Shown: positions 48,612-58,318, numbered from the stretch's first letter. The stretch is DNA of 64,000 nucleotides from Roseiconus lacunae (GCF_008312935.1 NZ_VSZO01000001.1:868001-932000), one strand, 5' to 3'. Numbers and translations are program-made. The notes: generated from the sequence alone by a model not told the origin.

Positions 48612-49967
48612 TTAGAAACTGTAAGGGTCACCGCCATCACGTTCGGCCGCCGAGAGTCGGTACATGTCCTGAATCAATTGGATGTCACACTCGCGTTGTT
48701 CGACTTTACGACGTGCGAACATGCGTTGCTGGGTATTGATCATCACTTCGGCCGGCAATAACGATTGTTGTCCAAACAGGCGGGCGTAGTTGACAAAGCT
48801 GGGGACATTTGATGTCGCAAAGCCGTACAACATGCTACAGACACCGATCACTTTGCCGGTGAAGATACTGGTATTGATTGCCGTCTTGCTGTAGTCACCC
48901 ATGATGCATCCGAGAAACTGCATTCCCGTGGCGACCTTCTCGCCGCCGTACTCGATGTTGATCTTTCCATAGGTGTTTTTCAAGTCGCTGTTACATGTTC
49001 CGGCGCCGAGGTTGATCCAGCTTCCCAAGTAGCTATGACCAAGGAATCCGTGATGCTGTTTGTTGGTGTAAGGCTCGATCACCGACGCTTCGACCTCGCC
49101 ACCGATCTTGACGGTGTGCCCCAAAGCCACGCCGTCCTTAAGTGCCGCATGTTCAATCACACGTGTTTTCTTTCCCGCATAGACGGGTCCGGCGAGAAAG
49201 CAAAACGGTCCGACGCTGACGCCCTCGTCAAATAAGATCGGCCCGTCATCGGTATTGATCACCGCGTAGTCACCAATCGAAACACCTTCGGCGACAAAGA
49301 CACCTTCTTTGGTTTCGGTGTAGTTGCCGTGTTCCAATCGATACGTCATCGCATCGGGCATTTCTTTCATATGCCAAGCGACGACTTCGTGAGGCCACTG
49401 AAACGCGGGTAAATCATCAGCATCGATTTGCCATGGAGCGTGATCGATCTGATCAGCTTTGGCGATCAGTTTCTTAACCGTCTCGCCGCCACTTAACTTT
49501 TGCAGCTCATCGGTCGATTGGCCGACTGACTTTTTAAATGGCGAAGCAACTTCGGGCTTAGCCGCACCGGAGACTTCGGTTTGATTGCTGTTCAAGTCAG
49601 TCGTTTCGGACTTACCCAAACGGGCAACTAAAATTGCTCCCGTCGAAGCACAGCGAATCACTCCGCTGGCTTCCGAAGTTGCGATCGTTTTCAGATGACG
49701 CAGCGTTTCGACGCGGGGAACCAATCGGGCATTGACTAGCAAGACGTCTTGGCCTTCCACCGCCGCGTCCGATGGCGAAGCCAGTCCAGCGTCAAGCGAC
49801 TCGAGCGTCGCCAGATAATTTCGTACGGCGACAGACAAATCACCCGGTAGTAGGCGGAGCCAATCGAGCAATTGATAACTCGCACAAGTGATCGCGTAAG
49901 CCGGACGAGCGTACGTGATCGGCTGCAATTGACTAACAATTTGGTCCTCAAAGCAGATCAATTTCAT
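48612..49967 (-). CDS. GlmU-like sugar-nucleotidyltransferase / acetyltransferase
   Basis: 451 residues. The N-terminal half has a reduced nucleotidyltransferase-like domain opening MKLICFEDQIVSQLQPITYARPAYAITC. The C-terminal half is a left-handed beta-helix with hexapeptide turns (EGVSIGDYAVINTDDGPILFDEGVSVGPFCFLAGPVYAGKKTRVIEHAALKDGVALGH, then INLGAGTCNSDLKNTYGKINI). This matches the alternative bacterial GlmU family found in Bacteroidetes, spirochaetes and planctomycetes, which should make UDP-GlcNAc. The typical GlmU GxGTRM/SxxPK pyrophosphorylase loop is not visible, so bifunctionality is unproven. It is divergent from the next gene. Confidence 0.8.
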   Translation of the reverse strand: MKLICFEDQIVSQLQPITYARPAYAITCASYQLLDWLRLLPGDLSVAVRNYLATLESLDAGLASPSDAAVEGQDVLLVNARLVPRVETLRHLKTIATSEASGVIRCASTGAILVARLGKSETTDLNSNQTEVSGAAKPEVASPFKKSVGQSTDELQKLSGGETVKKLIAKADQIDHAPWQIDADDLPAFQWPHEVVAWHMKEMPDAMTYRLEHGNYTETKEGVFVAEGVSIGDYAVINTDDGPILFDEGVSVGPFCFLAGPVYAGKKTRVIEHAALKDGVALGHTVKIGGEVEASVIEPYTNKQHHGFLGHSYLGSWINLGAGTCNSDLKNTYGKINIEYGGEKVATGMQFLGCIMGDYSKTAINTSIFTGKVIGVCSMLYGFATSNVPSFVNYARLFGQQSLLPAEVMINTQQRMFARRKVEQRECDIQLIQDMYRLSAAERDGGDPYSF

Positions 49968-50151
49968 CGTGAAGGTCGCTTCGCGCGAGTGCGGGTTGTA
50001 ACGATTGAACGAATGTGACGAAGGTCAATGGCGATTCCGCAGCCGATTTGTTGTTGTCATGACGGCTGAAACCGAGCGTCGAACTGGAGGAATCTACCTT
50101 CTGAATATGACTTTGCCGCTCGTTTCCACAACCCGTTGACTTGTAACGATC

Positions 50152-51408
50152 GTGTTGCACCTGCGTACTGCCGGAAAGCTTTTTGTTGCTGCGTCATTGA
50201 CACGATTGCCGTTCGTACGGTGCCATCGATGGCTAGCAGTGCTGATCGCTTGTGGCTGCTTGACGCTATCGATGTTGGTTTGGACGACGGGTCTGAGAGT
50301 GCAAGCCGGCGAAACGACGATCGACGCACTTGTCGGGCAATTGGCCGACGACTCTTACGCAACACGTTTGAATGCTCGACGAAAACTCCTGAAGCTTGCC
50401 GAATCTGGAAGCGCGGCGGCTGATGAAGTCGATCGAGCGCTGCGAAAGCCGGTGCCGCTTCGCGGAGAACTTGAATACGACCTCGCCCGATCCGAGTTAC
50501 GGCAACGAATCGCACATCGCCGAGTGCAACGATTGCACCAGTCGTTTCTTGATGAACCGAACTCCGATAGCCCCACTCCCAGCGGATGGACAACGTTTTG
50601 CCGCTTCGCCGGTGATGACTTCGATGCACGACAAGTGTTTGTATCGATCGTGAATCGTCATCCTTCGTTCGGAGACCGACTTCAGTTACCCAACGTTGAT
50701 GCCGGCCGTGACGATCAGGACGCCGTACCGAATCGCTTACACCGTCTCGACAGTTTGGACTGGATCGCGCTGTTGACGATGGAATGCTGCCATCGCCCTT
50801 CGGTTTCAGACCGCCGCAGTCTGGCGATCGTCAGCGTACTCAGCCGCGAGGGTTTGGGACCCGACTTGGAAGGCATGAGTTCCTTGTCAGACAATTTAAA
50901 TCCTGACGTCCCACGTCGTGTTTTTGCTCGACTTATCGGGAAATACTTGGACACAGTATTCGTCGATTTTCAAGATCGCGTTTGCATCGGGATGCGTTAT
51001 GGATGCGAGCGATTGGTTGACATCGACTGCCGAAACGTTTTGAGTGACCGATCGCAATCACCGGCGAATGTTTCGGTGGCGTTGTTGGCAATGTCAGCGC
51101 AGCTCACGTCCAACGATGAGCTATCTCATTGGCTTGATGACTTCCAAGATGATCGACGAATCGCGACGGTTTGGCGAACCGCAACGCCGGCTAAACGAAT
51201 CGTACGCTCAGAACTTCGCGACGTCGTTTTAGCAATCCGACTCGCTCGGCAACATTCTGATCCTCGCGACTTCGGATTTGCTTCCTTACGAGCTCATCCG
51301 AGACTGGGCTATCAACCCTACAGTCTTGGGTTCGAGTCATCCGAGCAGCGTGACGCCGCACATCAGGCTTTTCTGTTAGGACGTCAAAGCGTCGGTTCGA
51401 TCGACTAA
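50152..51408 (+). CDS. exported or membrane-anchored hypothetical protein with HEAT-like helices
   Basis: 418 residues from the GTG at 50152; no good ribosome binding site is seen, so the start is uncertain. A hydrophobic segment (WLAVLIACGCLTLSMLVWTTGL, about 27-50) is followed by TTIDALVGQLADDSYATRLNARRKLLKLAESGSAAADEVDRALR, a HEAT-repeat-like helical unit common in planctomycetes. The rest is mixed alpha with few motifs. I recognise no enzyme family. It is a divergent neighbour of the GlmU-like gene. Confidence 0.6.
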   Translation: MLHLRTAGKLFVAASLTRLPFVRCHRWLAVLIACGCLTLSMLVWTTGLRVQAGETTIDALVGQLADDSYATRLNARRKLLKLAESGSAAADEVDRALRKPVPLRGELEYDLARSELRQRIAHRRVQRLHQSFLDEPNSDSPTPSGWTTFCRFAGDDFDARQVFVSIVNRHPSFGDRLQLPNVDAGRDDQDAVPNRLHRLDSLDWIALLTMECCHRPSVSDRRSLAIVSVLSREGLGPDLEGMSSLSDNLNPDVPRRVFARLIGKYLDTVFVDFQDRVCIGMRYGCERLVDIDCRNVLSDRSQSPANVSVALLAMSAQLTSNDELSHWLDDFQDDRRIATVWRTATPAKRIVRSELRDVVLAIRLARQHSDPRDFGFASLRAHPRLGYQPYSLGFESSEQRDAAHQAFLLGRQSVGSID

Positions 51409-51430
51409 CGTCCCTTCCGAAAAATCAGTC

Positions 51431-52210
51431 TTAGAGAACCGACTCGGCGACCAGACGTTCATGGTACGGTGTGGCCACCTCAACATACCATTCGCTTGTC
51501 CCACGATCCTTGTGGACGAGGTATTCCAATTCGATTCGCAACCGATAGGGATTCTCTGATTCATCGGCGGCAAGAATCACTTCGGCCTTTTGGCGTCCGT
51601 AATGGTTATAGATCCGCACGGGACGCCATAAAACCCAGTCATGATCGACGGGATACTTGGCCAAATCGGCGACCGTCGTATCCTCTTCCTCCGGCATCGA
51701 CCCCATGCCCATGCTTTCGCTTTCTTGTTTTTGCTTCAGCTTTTCGTTTCGGTAATGCAGTTCCAACGGCATCGTTTTGAGGTAACGATTGACGTAGCTC
51801 TTCTGAAGCTCGTTGGCATAAATCTGATTTCCACTGCTGGCGACTCGCACGAACTGACGTGCAAAGTACTCCGCTTGCGCCCCAAGTGTCTGGTGTTTTG
51901 ATCCATACCTCGCGATGCTGCAGGCACCGAAGAAACAGGCCAGAATGATGGCCAGCCGAGCGACCCCGGTTCCGACCGGAGTGACATCTCCGAGTTCAGG
52001 GCGTGTCTTGCGAAGGGCAAACATCGCGAACAAAATCGCGAGTACACCAACCGCGAGCATTGGCAGGGCGACGGTGGCGAATCCGCTGACAAGGGCCAAG
52101 ATCAATGCGATAAAGCCGGAAATTCGAAGCGGCGTGTCTTGGGATTCAAACCCGGCTTCGCTGCTCATTACCGCGCCGAGCGTCCGCGGGGAGGTCGATT
52201 CGGTCGTCAT
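51431..52210 (-). CDS. hypothetical membrane protein
   Basis: 259 residues from the ATG at 52210. Three hydrophobic stretches near the N-terminus (ISGFIALILALVSGFATVALPMLAVGVLAILFAMFAL and VARLAIILACFFGACSI) are followed by a soluble domain (110-259) with charged helices and a beta portion (WVLWRPVRIYNHYGRQKAEVILAADE). It resembles the membrane/DUF4190-like plus C-terminal domain arrangement found in many planctomycete genomes, but the family was not confirmed. It converges with the previous gene 22 bp away. Confidence 0.65.
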   Translation of the reverse strand: MTTESTSPRTLGAVMSSEAGFESQDTPLRISGFIALILALVSGFATVALPMLAVGVLAILFAMFALRKTRPELGDVTPVGTGVARLAIILACFFGACSIARYGSKHQTLGAQAEYFARQFVRVASSGNQIYANELQKSYVNRYLKTMPLELHYRNEKLKQKQESESMGMGSMPEEEDTTVADLAKYPVDHDWVLWRPVRIYNHYGRQKAEVILAADESENPYRLRIELEYLVHKDRGTSEWYVEVATPYHERLVAESVL

Positions 52211-52514
52211 CAGAAAGTGGTTCGGAAGGGGGCGAGAGAATCTTCGAGGAACTAGCAGCCGGTTGATTTCCAAGTCTAACTTCGTTTCAAAGTCAGCTGC
52301 ACTGCTGCTTCTGCCTGACCGAAGGATCGTGGCTGAAGAAATGAAAGTGACAATCTAAAATCAACAAGCGGTTCGGTCCGAAACGGAGATAACGCCGTTC
52401 CGGATCAGAAAGCTACGCAGCCGAGAGGCGATTGGTTTGCCGGTGGCAGTAGAAATTTAACCAAATCGATCCCAAATGCGAAGTTTTGGTCGTCATTGCC
52501 TTCGCGCCGGCCGC
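52211..52514. other. intergenic region between the membrane protein gene and lpxB
   Basis: 304 bp. Holds the promoter of the membrane protein gene. Around 52380-52410 an imperfect inverted repeat (CCGAAACGG and CCGTTCCGG) could act as a terminator for lpxB. No gene is seen. Confidence 0.35.
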
Positions 52515-53738
52515 TCAAGCGGCCTTTTCGCGATCGGGAAGATGGCCGATTTTCGATACGCCAGAAAGTAGCTCCGCGATTTTTTTCGCCGCCCGCTCGC
52601 TTGCCCCCGTTTGGGCGTACAAACGATTCAGCCGAGCGAGTTGCTGCCGACGTTGATTCAGCAACGCATCGTCTGAGAGTAACGCGCCGATTTGATCGAC
52701 CAAGAAATCGCGTGCGGGGATTGGATTGCCGACACTGATCTTCTCGGGAAACGGCCGCTGATTGCTCTCCGGATCGGGCATCAGATTCGGGAGTGTGACG
52801 CTGTCAACTTTCACGACGCACTTTCCAAATGCGTACAAAAACCGACCCACCCGGTAGAGTACCACTGCTGGCTTACATCGGGCCATCAATTCCAAACTGA
52901 CCGAACCGCTGACCATCATCGCACACCGTGATTGATCGACAATTTCGCTGGTCGCACCCTGATAGAAATCGAGGGGCAGATCGTTGCCTTCGCGATCGAC
53001 ATATTGTTGATAGGTCGACTGGCAGAATGCTAAGTGCTTGTCACGATACGCGGCGACGGCAAACCGGGTACCGGGATGTTGACGGCTGAGGATTGCGATC
53101 GCTTCGAGCATCACGGGCCAGTTCTTGGTCACCTCGGAAGTCCTCGATCCCGGTAGCACCGCGACCGTCGTCTGATGCTCACCCGATACTCGCCGAATGG
53201 AATCGACGTTGGTTTGATTCAATGCCGTTTGGTCGACCGCATCGAAGAATGGGTGCCCCACGAACGTCGTTGGGATCTGATGCGCAGAGAAAAACGATTG
53301 CTCGATCGGCAAGACGGCTAACACGTGATCAACGGTCGCTTTCATCTTGCGAATCCGCCACGACGCCCAAGCCCACAATTGCGGCGGACAGTAATAGTAA
53401 ACTGGGATGCCGTATTTCTTAGCTCGCTTGGCGATGTGCCAATTGAATCCGGGAAAGTCGACCAGCACGACCGCGTCGACTTTCCCGGCGGCAAAAATCG
53501 CTTCGGCTTGGTCGACGAAACGAAAGAATTGCCGCAACTTGGGGAGCACTTCCAGGATACCGACGACGGCATGTTCGGTGAGATCAAGGTCGATCGCGCA
53601 GCCGGCTCGCTTCATTTCACGGCCGCCGAATCCGCGGGCCTGCACGCCGGGAACCTCGCGCCGCAAGGCCTCGATCAAGTGCGCCGCGTGTTCGTCACCG
53701 CTGGGTTCGCCGACCGAAAAGAATATCGTTTTGCTCAT
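52515..53738 (-). CDS. lpxB: lipid-A-disaccharide synthase LpxB
   Basis: 407 residues from the ATG at 53738. It starts KTIFFSVGEPSGDEHAAHLIEALRREVPGVQARGFGGREMKRAG, the family signature SAGEPSGD..., then HAVVGILEVLPKLRQ, DFPGFNWHIAKRAKKYGIPVYYYCPPQLWAW, VLPGSRTSEV and SGSVSLELMARCKPAVVLYR. It is a family GT19 glycosyltransferase joining UDP-diacylglucosamine and lipid X at the inner membrane in lipid A synthesis. Its presence supports an outer membrane with lipid A in this planctomycete. It lies 79 bp downstream of pepA, with a stem-loop between. Confidence 0.95.
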   Translation of the reverse strand: MSKTIFFSVGEPSGDEHAAHLIEALRREVPGVQARGFGGREMKRAGCAIDLDLTEHAVVGILEVLPKLRQFFRFVDQAEAIFAAGKVDAVVLVDFPGFNWHIAKRAKKYGIPVYYYCPPQLWAWASWRIRKMKATVDHVLAVLPIEQSFFSAHQIPTTFVGHPFFDAVDQTALNQTNVDSIRRVSGEHQTTVAVLPGSRTSEVTKNWPVMLEAIAILSRQHPGTRFAVAAYRDKHLAFCQSTYQQYVDREGNDLPLDFYQGATSEIVDQSRCAMMVSGSVSLELMARCKPAVVLYRVGRFLYAFGKCVVKVDSVTLPNLMPDPESNQRPFPEKISVGNPIPARDFLVDQIGALLSDDALLNQRRQQLARLNRLYAQTGASERAAKKIAELLSGVSKIGHLPDREKAA

Positions 53739-53761
53739 GCTGGCTTTGGTAGGCCAAGCAG

Positions 53762-53801
53762 CCGATGGCGTCAAGATAAACTGGGCGTTTGACGCCATCG
53801 G
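53762..53801 (-). other. strong stem-loop between pepA and lpxB
   Basis: CCGATGGCGTCAA at 53762-53774 and TTGACGCCATCGG at 53789-53801, a perfect 13-bp stem with a 14-nt loop. There is no T-run after it on the minus strand, so it is more likely a processing, stability or attenuation element than an intrinsic terminator. Confidence 0.55.
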
Positions 53802-53817
53802 GGATAGCTGCGAAGGC

Positions 53818-55335
53818 TTACAGCGATTCGATCCACCGCACCAACGTTTTCACGTACACGCCCGTTGCGCCCGCGTCTCGATGGGGTTTGGGGCTATCCG
53901 AAAACGCCGGACCGGCAATATCGAGGTGAACCCACGGGGTTGATTCGACGAAGTTTTCCAGGAATTTGGCGGCCGTGATCGCGCCTCCCCAGCGGCCTTC
54001 GCCGACGTTTTTGATGTCGGCGACTTTGCTTTTTACTTTTTCGTCGTACAGCGAGTGCATCGGCAGCGGCCAAACCAACTCGCCCTCGGCCTCTGCCGCG
54101 GCAGTGATTTGATCGGCGACCGTTTGGTCGTTGGCCATCAGCCCGGCGACCTCGTTCCCCAGGGCGACCATGCAGGCGCCGGTCAAGGTTGCCAAGTCAA
54201 CCATCGCGGAAGGCTCAAACGAGATCGCTACGTTCAGGGCGTCGGCCAAGACGACGCGTCCTTCGGCGTCGGTATTGAGAATCTCAATCGTCTTACCGCT
54301 GCGTGTTTTGATCACATCGCCAAGTTTGTAACTCGATCCACTGACCATATTTTCGGCCAGACCGCAAACGGCAACGACGTTGCGTTTGACGCCCAACTTT
54401 GCGATCGCGTTCATCGTCGCCACCACCGTCGCGGCGCCACCCATATCGCATTTCATATCGACCATTCCGTCGCTCGGCTTCAGTGACAGTCCTCCGCTGT
54501 CAAAGGTCACGCCTTTGCCGACCAAGGCGATCGGGGCGTCGCCTTGTTTACCACCGTTGTATCGCATGATGACCAACCGAGGCGGGCGTTCACTGCCGCC
54601 GCCGACGGCCAAAATCGAACGGCAGTTTTCCTCGGCCAATTTGGTTTCGTCCCAGACCTGACAATCGATGCCATTCTCGACAGATAACTCGCTAATGATG
54701 TCGGCGAACGACTCGGGGTAGATCGCCGAAGCTGGTTCGTTGATTAGTCGGCGGGCGAGGTTGACGGATTGGCCGAGCGTTTCACCGCGTTTGACGGCAT
54801 CTTGGTCGACGGCACTGAAAACGATCGTTTGGGGAACATTGATGACCGCCTTGGTCCGATAGATCGATTGACCTTCCAAAGCATACAACGCGCCGGCGAC
54901 GACCATGTCATGGGTAGACGCGTCAAAGGATTCGGCGAGGGCCACGAAGAAGGTTTCGTGAGACTTTCCGACGAGACCACGGATCGCTTGACTGGTTAAC
55001 CGGAACGCTAGTTCGCGGTTCGCTTGACTGTCACTGATAAGTTGACCGAGGCCAATCACCAGAACCAGTTTGGGTCCGCCTTCGGCGGGTCCGGCCAGCA
55101 ACATCGTTTCGCCTTCGTCGGCGGAAAGCTTGCCGGCTTTAAGTAAACGAGCGATCGCGCCGCCGATTTGTTGATCAATGAGCGCCGCGGTTGGGCTGAG
55201 CGACGCTCCTTCGCTGACCCCGACGATCGCAACGTCGCTGGGTTCATCGACGCCTGGGTTTGCCGTTCGGAGAGAGGGGAGGGGCAATTGCCCCAAGAAC
55301 GATTTCCGTTGAGACTGTGACGAACTTTCCGACAT
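53818..55335 (-). CDS. pepA: leucyl aminopeptidase (M17 family)
   Basis: 505 residues from the ATG at 55335. The catalytic half has VGKGVTFDSGGLSLKPSDGMVDMKCDMGGAATVV, with Lys and two Asp metal ligands, and the M17 signature NTDAEGRVVLADALN (Asp and Glu ligands, catalytic Arg). A C-terminal motif is WVHLDIAGPAF. The N-terminal macro-like domain reads VAIVGVSEGASLSPTAALIDQQIGG. A hexameric, two-metal enzyme that removes N-terminal residues from peptides. Divergent from the UbiD-like gene. Confidence 0.95.
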   Translation of the reverse strand: MSESSSQSQRKSFLGQLPLPSLRTANPGVDEPSDVAIVGVSEGASLSPTAALIDQQIGGAIARLLKAGKLSADEGETMLLAGPAEGGPKLVLVIGLGQLISDSQANRELAFRLTSQAIRGLVGKSHETFFVALAESFDASTHDMVVAGALYALEGQSIYRTKAVINVPQTIVFSAVDQDAVKRGETLGQSVNLARRLINEPASAIYPESFADIISELSVENGIDCQVWDETKLAEENCRSILAVGGGSERPPRLVIMRYNGGKQGDAPIALVGKGVTFDSGGLSLKPSDGMVDMKCDMGGAATVVATMNAIAKLGVKRNVVAVCGLAENMVSGSSYKLGDVIKTRSGKTIEILNTDAEGRVVLADALNVAISFEPSAMVDLATLTGACMVALGNEVAGLMANDQTVADQITAAAEAEGELVWPLPMHSLYDEKVKSKVADIKNVGEGRWGGAITAAKFLENFVESTPWVHLDIAGPAFSDSPKPHRDAGATGVYVKTLVRWIESL

Positions 55336-55458
55336 AAGATGATTCAGCAGTGAATTGTTTCGGTAGGTTACTACACCTGAGATTGCTGACGGTGGCCATG
55401 TCCACCTTCGGTTACGCAACCAACCTGGATTTTAAGTTCTTTAAGTTTACCGGCCGCT

Positions 55459-57288
55459 ATGAAGCACCGCAGCACCCGAGACACGGTACACGATCTTCGC
55501 GACGGCGGTTATCTGATCGAAGTTTCTGATCCTGTCGACCCCCATTTGGAAATGGCCGAGATCCAACGCCGCGTGTATGCCGGCGGTGGTCCGGCGGTGT
55601 TGTTTACCAACCCCATCGGTACTTCGTTTCCGATGGTTTCCAATCTGTTTGGGTCGATCGAACAAGCGCGTTATTTGTTTCGTGAGACCCTCGAATCAGT
55701 TCGTCGCCTGATCGAGGTTAAGCTTGACCCCTCGGCGGTACCTAAGCGGCCGCTACGTTACGCCGGCGTGCCGCTAACCGCCCTGCGGATGTTGCCGAAG
55801 TTCACCCGCCGTGGTGCGGTGTGCGGGGGCCGCTGCCAAGTGACTGACCTTCCAATGTTGACGTCCTGGCCAGATGACGGCGGGGCGTTTGTCACGTTGC
55901 CTCAAGTGCTTAGCAGTGACCCCGACGATCCGCAAAACTTGATGAAAGTGAACCTGGGAATGTACCGTGTTCAGCTTTCAGGCAACGAATACGCCAGCGA
56001 CGAAACGGGTTTGCACTATCAAATCCATCGCGGAATCGGCGTTCATCACAAACGAGCATTGGCGCGATCGCAACCGCTAGACGTCACGATCACCGTCGGT
56101 GGTTCCCCGGCTATGACCCTTGCCGCCGTGATGCCGCTGCCGGAGGGTTTGACCGAGTTAACGTTTGCCGGGGCGCTCGCCGGTCGACGCATTGGGATGG
56201 TGCGTGGGGACCATGCACCGGTTTATGGCGATGCCGACTTTGCCATCGTCGGCTCGGTCGATCCGAACGTCACCAAACCGGAAGGCCCTTTCGGCGATCA
56301 CCTCGGCTATTACAGCCTGCGACATCCGTTCCCGGTGCTTAAAGTTCGTCACGTCTGGCATCGCAAGGACGCCATTTGGCCCTTCACCGTCGTCGGCCGC
56401 CCGCCTCAAGAAGACACGACGTTCGGACAACTGATCCATGAACTGACCGACCCGATCATTCCGACCGTGATCCACGGTGTCAAAGCGGTTCATGCGGTCG
56501 ATGCCGCGGGCGTCCACCCATTGCTATTGGCGATCGGCAGTGAACGATACATGCCCTACCTCGAAGAAAAGACGCCCCAGGAACTGCTCACCCAAGCAAA
56601 CGCGATTCTGGGCAATGGTCAGCTTTCGCTGGCAAAGTATTTGATGATCGCCGACGATCCCGACGACCGATTAGACCTTCACAACATCGAGGAATTCCTG
56701 TGTTACGTTTTGTCACGCTTCGATCCGTCGCGCGACTTACATTTCCAGACACAAACTACCATCGATACACTCGATTACAGCGGTGAAGGGTTCAACCGAG
56801 GCTCCAAGGTTGTGATCGCCGCGGCAGGCCCCGTCCGCCGTGAGTTGCCCACTGAATTGCCCGGCGAATTGGAGTTACCAGAAGGCTTCAAATCGCCGCG
56901 CGTAGTCATGCCAGGGGTCTTGGCCGTCGAAGCCAACGCCTATCGACATGACGACGGTCGGTCTGACCTTGGACGGTTTTGCGAAGCATTCTCTGCGGCC
57001 GATTCGATCGCGAAGTTTCCCTTGATTACGATCGTCGATGATAGCGATTTCGCATCGCGGAACCTTTCCAATTGGCTTTGGAATACATTCACAAGAAGCA
57101 ATCCAGCCACGGACATCAGTGGAATCGAGAGCGACACAATTGCTAAGCATTGGGGCTGTCGGGGAAGCGTGGTGATCGACGCTCGTTTTAAACCCTGGCA
57201 AGCGCCGGGACTGATCGAAGACACCGAAACGATCAAAAAAGTCGACGCCCGCGCCGCCCGTGGTGGGGCTTTGGCAAAGTACCTTTAG
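55459..57288 (+). CDS. UbiD-family decarboxylase
   Basis: 609 residues. It shows the UbiD pattern: LRDGGYLIEVSDPVDPHLEMAEIQRRVYAGGGPAVLFTNPIGT, then LTSWPDDGGAFVTLPQVLSSDP, MYRVQLSGNE, HYQIHRGIGVHHKRA, and the catalytic-loop region VTKPEGPFGDHLGYYSLRHPFPVLKV (Glu of the ExPxGDxxGYY motif). It uses prenylated FMN made by UbiX in known members and decarboxylates aromatic or alpha,beta-unsaturated acids. In bacteria lacking ubiquinone a UbiD paralogue takes part in futalosine-route menaquinone synthesis; whether this is that paralogue cannot be told here. Divergent from pepA across 123 bp. Confidence 0.92.
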   Translation: MKHRSTRDTVHDLRDGGYLIEVSDPVDPHLEMAEIQRRVYAGGGPAVLFTNPIGTSFPMVSNLFGSIEQARYLFRETLESVRRLIEVKLDPSAVPKRPLRYAGVPLTALRMLPKFTRRGAVCGGRCQVTDLPMLTSWPDDGGAFVTLPQVLSSDPDDPQNLMKVNLGMYRVQLSGNEYASDETGLHYQIHRGIGVHHKRALARSQPLDVTITVGGSPAMTLAAVMPLPEGLTELTFAGALAGRRIGMVRGDHAPVYGDADFAIVGSVDPNVTKPEGPFGDHLGYYSLRHPFPVLKVRHVWHRKDAIWPFTVVGRPPQEDTTFGQLIHELTDPIIPTVIHGVKAVHAVDAAGVHPLLLAIGSERYMPYLEEKTPQELLTQANAILGNGQLSLAKYLMIADDPDDRLDLHNIEEFLCYVLSRFDPSRDLHFQTQTTIDTLDYSGEGFNRGSKVVIAAAGPVRRELPTELPGELELPEGFKSPRVVMPGVLAVEANAYRHDDGRSDLGRFCEAFSAADSIAKFPLITIVDDSDFASRNLSNWLWNTFTRSNPATDISGIESDTIAKHWGCRGSVVIDARFKPWQAPGLIEDTETIKKVDARAARGGALAKYL

Positions 57289-57320
57289 TGCTCCGCCGAG
57301 ACGAAACATTTGGGTTTGGA

Positions 57321-57386
57321 TTATCAGCCGACGGGCGTGAGTCCCGGTTATTGCACCGAAAACGTGGCGAACGCCAATCGGCTAAT
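57321..57386. repeat. dispersed intergenic palindromic repeat, copy 4
   Basis: TTATCAGCCGACGGGCGTGA through AACGCCAATCGGCTAATC; same orientation as copy 1 and sharing its upstream flank (AAACATTTGGGTTTGG versus AAACGTTTGGGTTCG). The best preserved copy. It lies between ubiD and the SDR gene. Confidence 0.75.
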
Positions 57387-57454
57387 CCCCGTTTGAGATG
57401 TTGAAGAACTAGTAGCCGCCATCTTCTGAATAATAAAGAACGACAGTAACGGTC

Positions 57455-58264
57455 ATGACCAACCTTCTCCAAAGCGTCTTTGATTGTGACGCCCCGGTCG
57501 CGTTGATTACCGGGAGCGGTGCCCCACGAGTCGGACGCGCGATCGCCAGTGAACTCGCCAGGTCCGGCTGTAATCTCGTGATCCATGCTAATACGAGTGT
57601 CGAAGAAGCCCAGCGAACGGCCGATCTATTGCGGCAACGCTTTGAAGTCGAAACGGCAGTCGTGATCGGTGCGCTCGATGACCCGGAAGTGCCGAAAACC
57701 ATAGTCGATCAAGCTCATCAGCGATTTGGAAGACTGGATGTCCTGGTCAACAGCGCGGCGATCTGGCAACCAACGAAGATCGATGACGTCACCGCCGATG
57801 AAATGCGGCGGTATTTCGACGTGAATACGATCGGGACATTTTTGTGCGCACGTGCGGCGGCAAACGTCATGGCTAGCCAAATAACCGGTGGCAGTATCGT
57901 CAACCTCGGCGACTGGGCAACCGAACGACCATATCTCGATCACGCGGCTTACTTTCCTAGCAAAGGCGCAATCGACGTAATGACCCGGTCGCTGGCCATC
58001 GAGCTTTCACAAAAAAACCCCGCGATCCGAGTCAACTGCATCAAACCCGGTCCGGTCTTACTGGCTGACGAAGTCCCCGACGAACAACGTCGTAAGCTTT
58101 GTGCGAGCACACTTGGTGGAAAGATTGGCACCGCCGAACACGTCGCACATGCCGTGCGTTTCGTCTGCGAAAACACCTTCGTCAACGGTGTCTGCCTACC
58201 GGTCGATGGCGGCCGGACGATCTTTGCCCCCGACGGCTTGCAGGTCGGTGAAAATACTGGCTGA
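57455..58264 (+). CDS. short-chain dehydrogenase, pteridine-reductase-like
   Basis: 269 residues. The dinucleotide-binding motif is TGSGAPRVGRAIASELA. The loop LVNSAAIW is followed by VNTIGTFLCARAA and the active site YFPSK (Tyr and Lys), and the usual catalytic Ser is replaced by Asp in VNLGDWATERPYLDHAAYFPSK. That Asp-Tyr-Lys arrangement with GDW/DAM is the one seen in pteridine reductase 1. It ends with GPVLLADEVPDEQRRK and NGVCLPVDGGRTI. It probably reduces a pterin or folate-like substrate with NADPH. It follows ubiD and is separated from it by the repeat copy. Confidence 0.82.
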   Translation: MTNLLQSVFDCDAPVALITGSGAPRVGRAIASELARSGCNLVIHANTSVEEAQRTADLLRQRFEVETAVVIGALDDPEVPKTIVDQAHQRFGRLDVLVNSAAIWQPTKIDDVTADEMRRYFDVNTIGTFLCARAAANVMASQITGGSIVNLGDWATERPYLDHAAYFPSKGAIDVMTRSLAIELSQKNPAIRVNCIKPGPVLLADEVPDEQRRKLCASTLGGKIGTAEHVAHAVRFVCENTFVNGVCLPVDGGRTIFAPDGLQVGENTG

Positions 58265-58289
58265 TCGGTGATGCGATCGCAAAAAAAAA

Positions 58290-58318
58290 CGCCCGCCGAA
58301 GGTGGGTTCGGTCGGGCG
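58290..58318 (-). terminator. intrinsic terminator of the 58422-58901 gene
   Basis: CGCCCGCCGAA and TTCGGTCGGGCG form a near-perfect stem. On the minus strand it is followed by nine T residues (58281-58289 are A on the plus strand). It points to the end of the minus-strand secreted protein gene, not the SDR. Confidence 0.85.
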
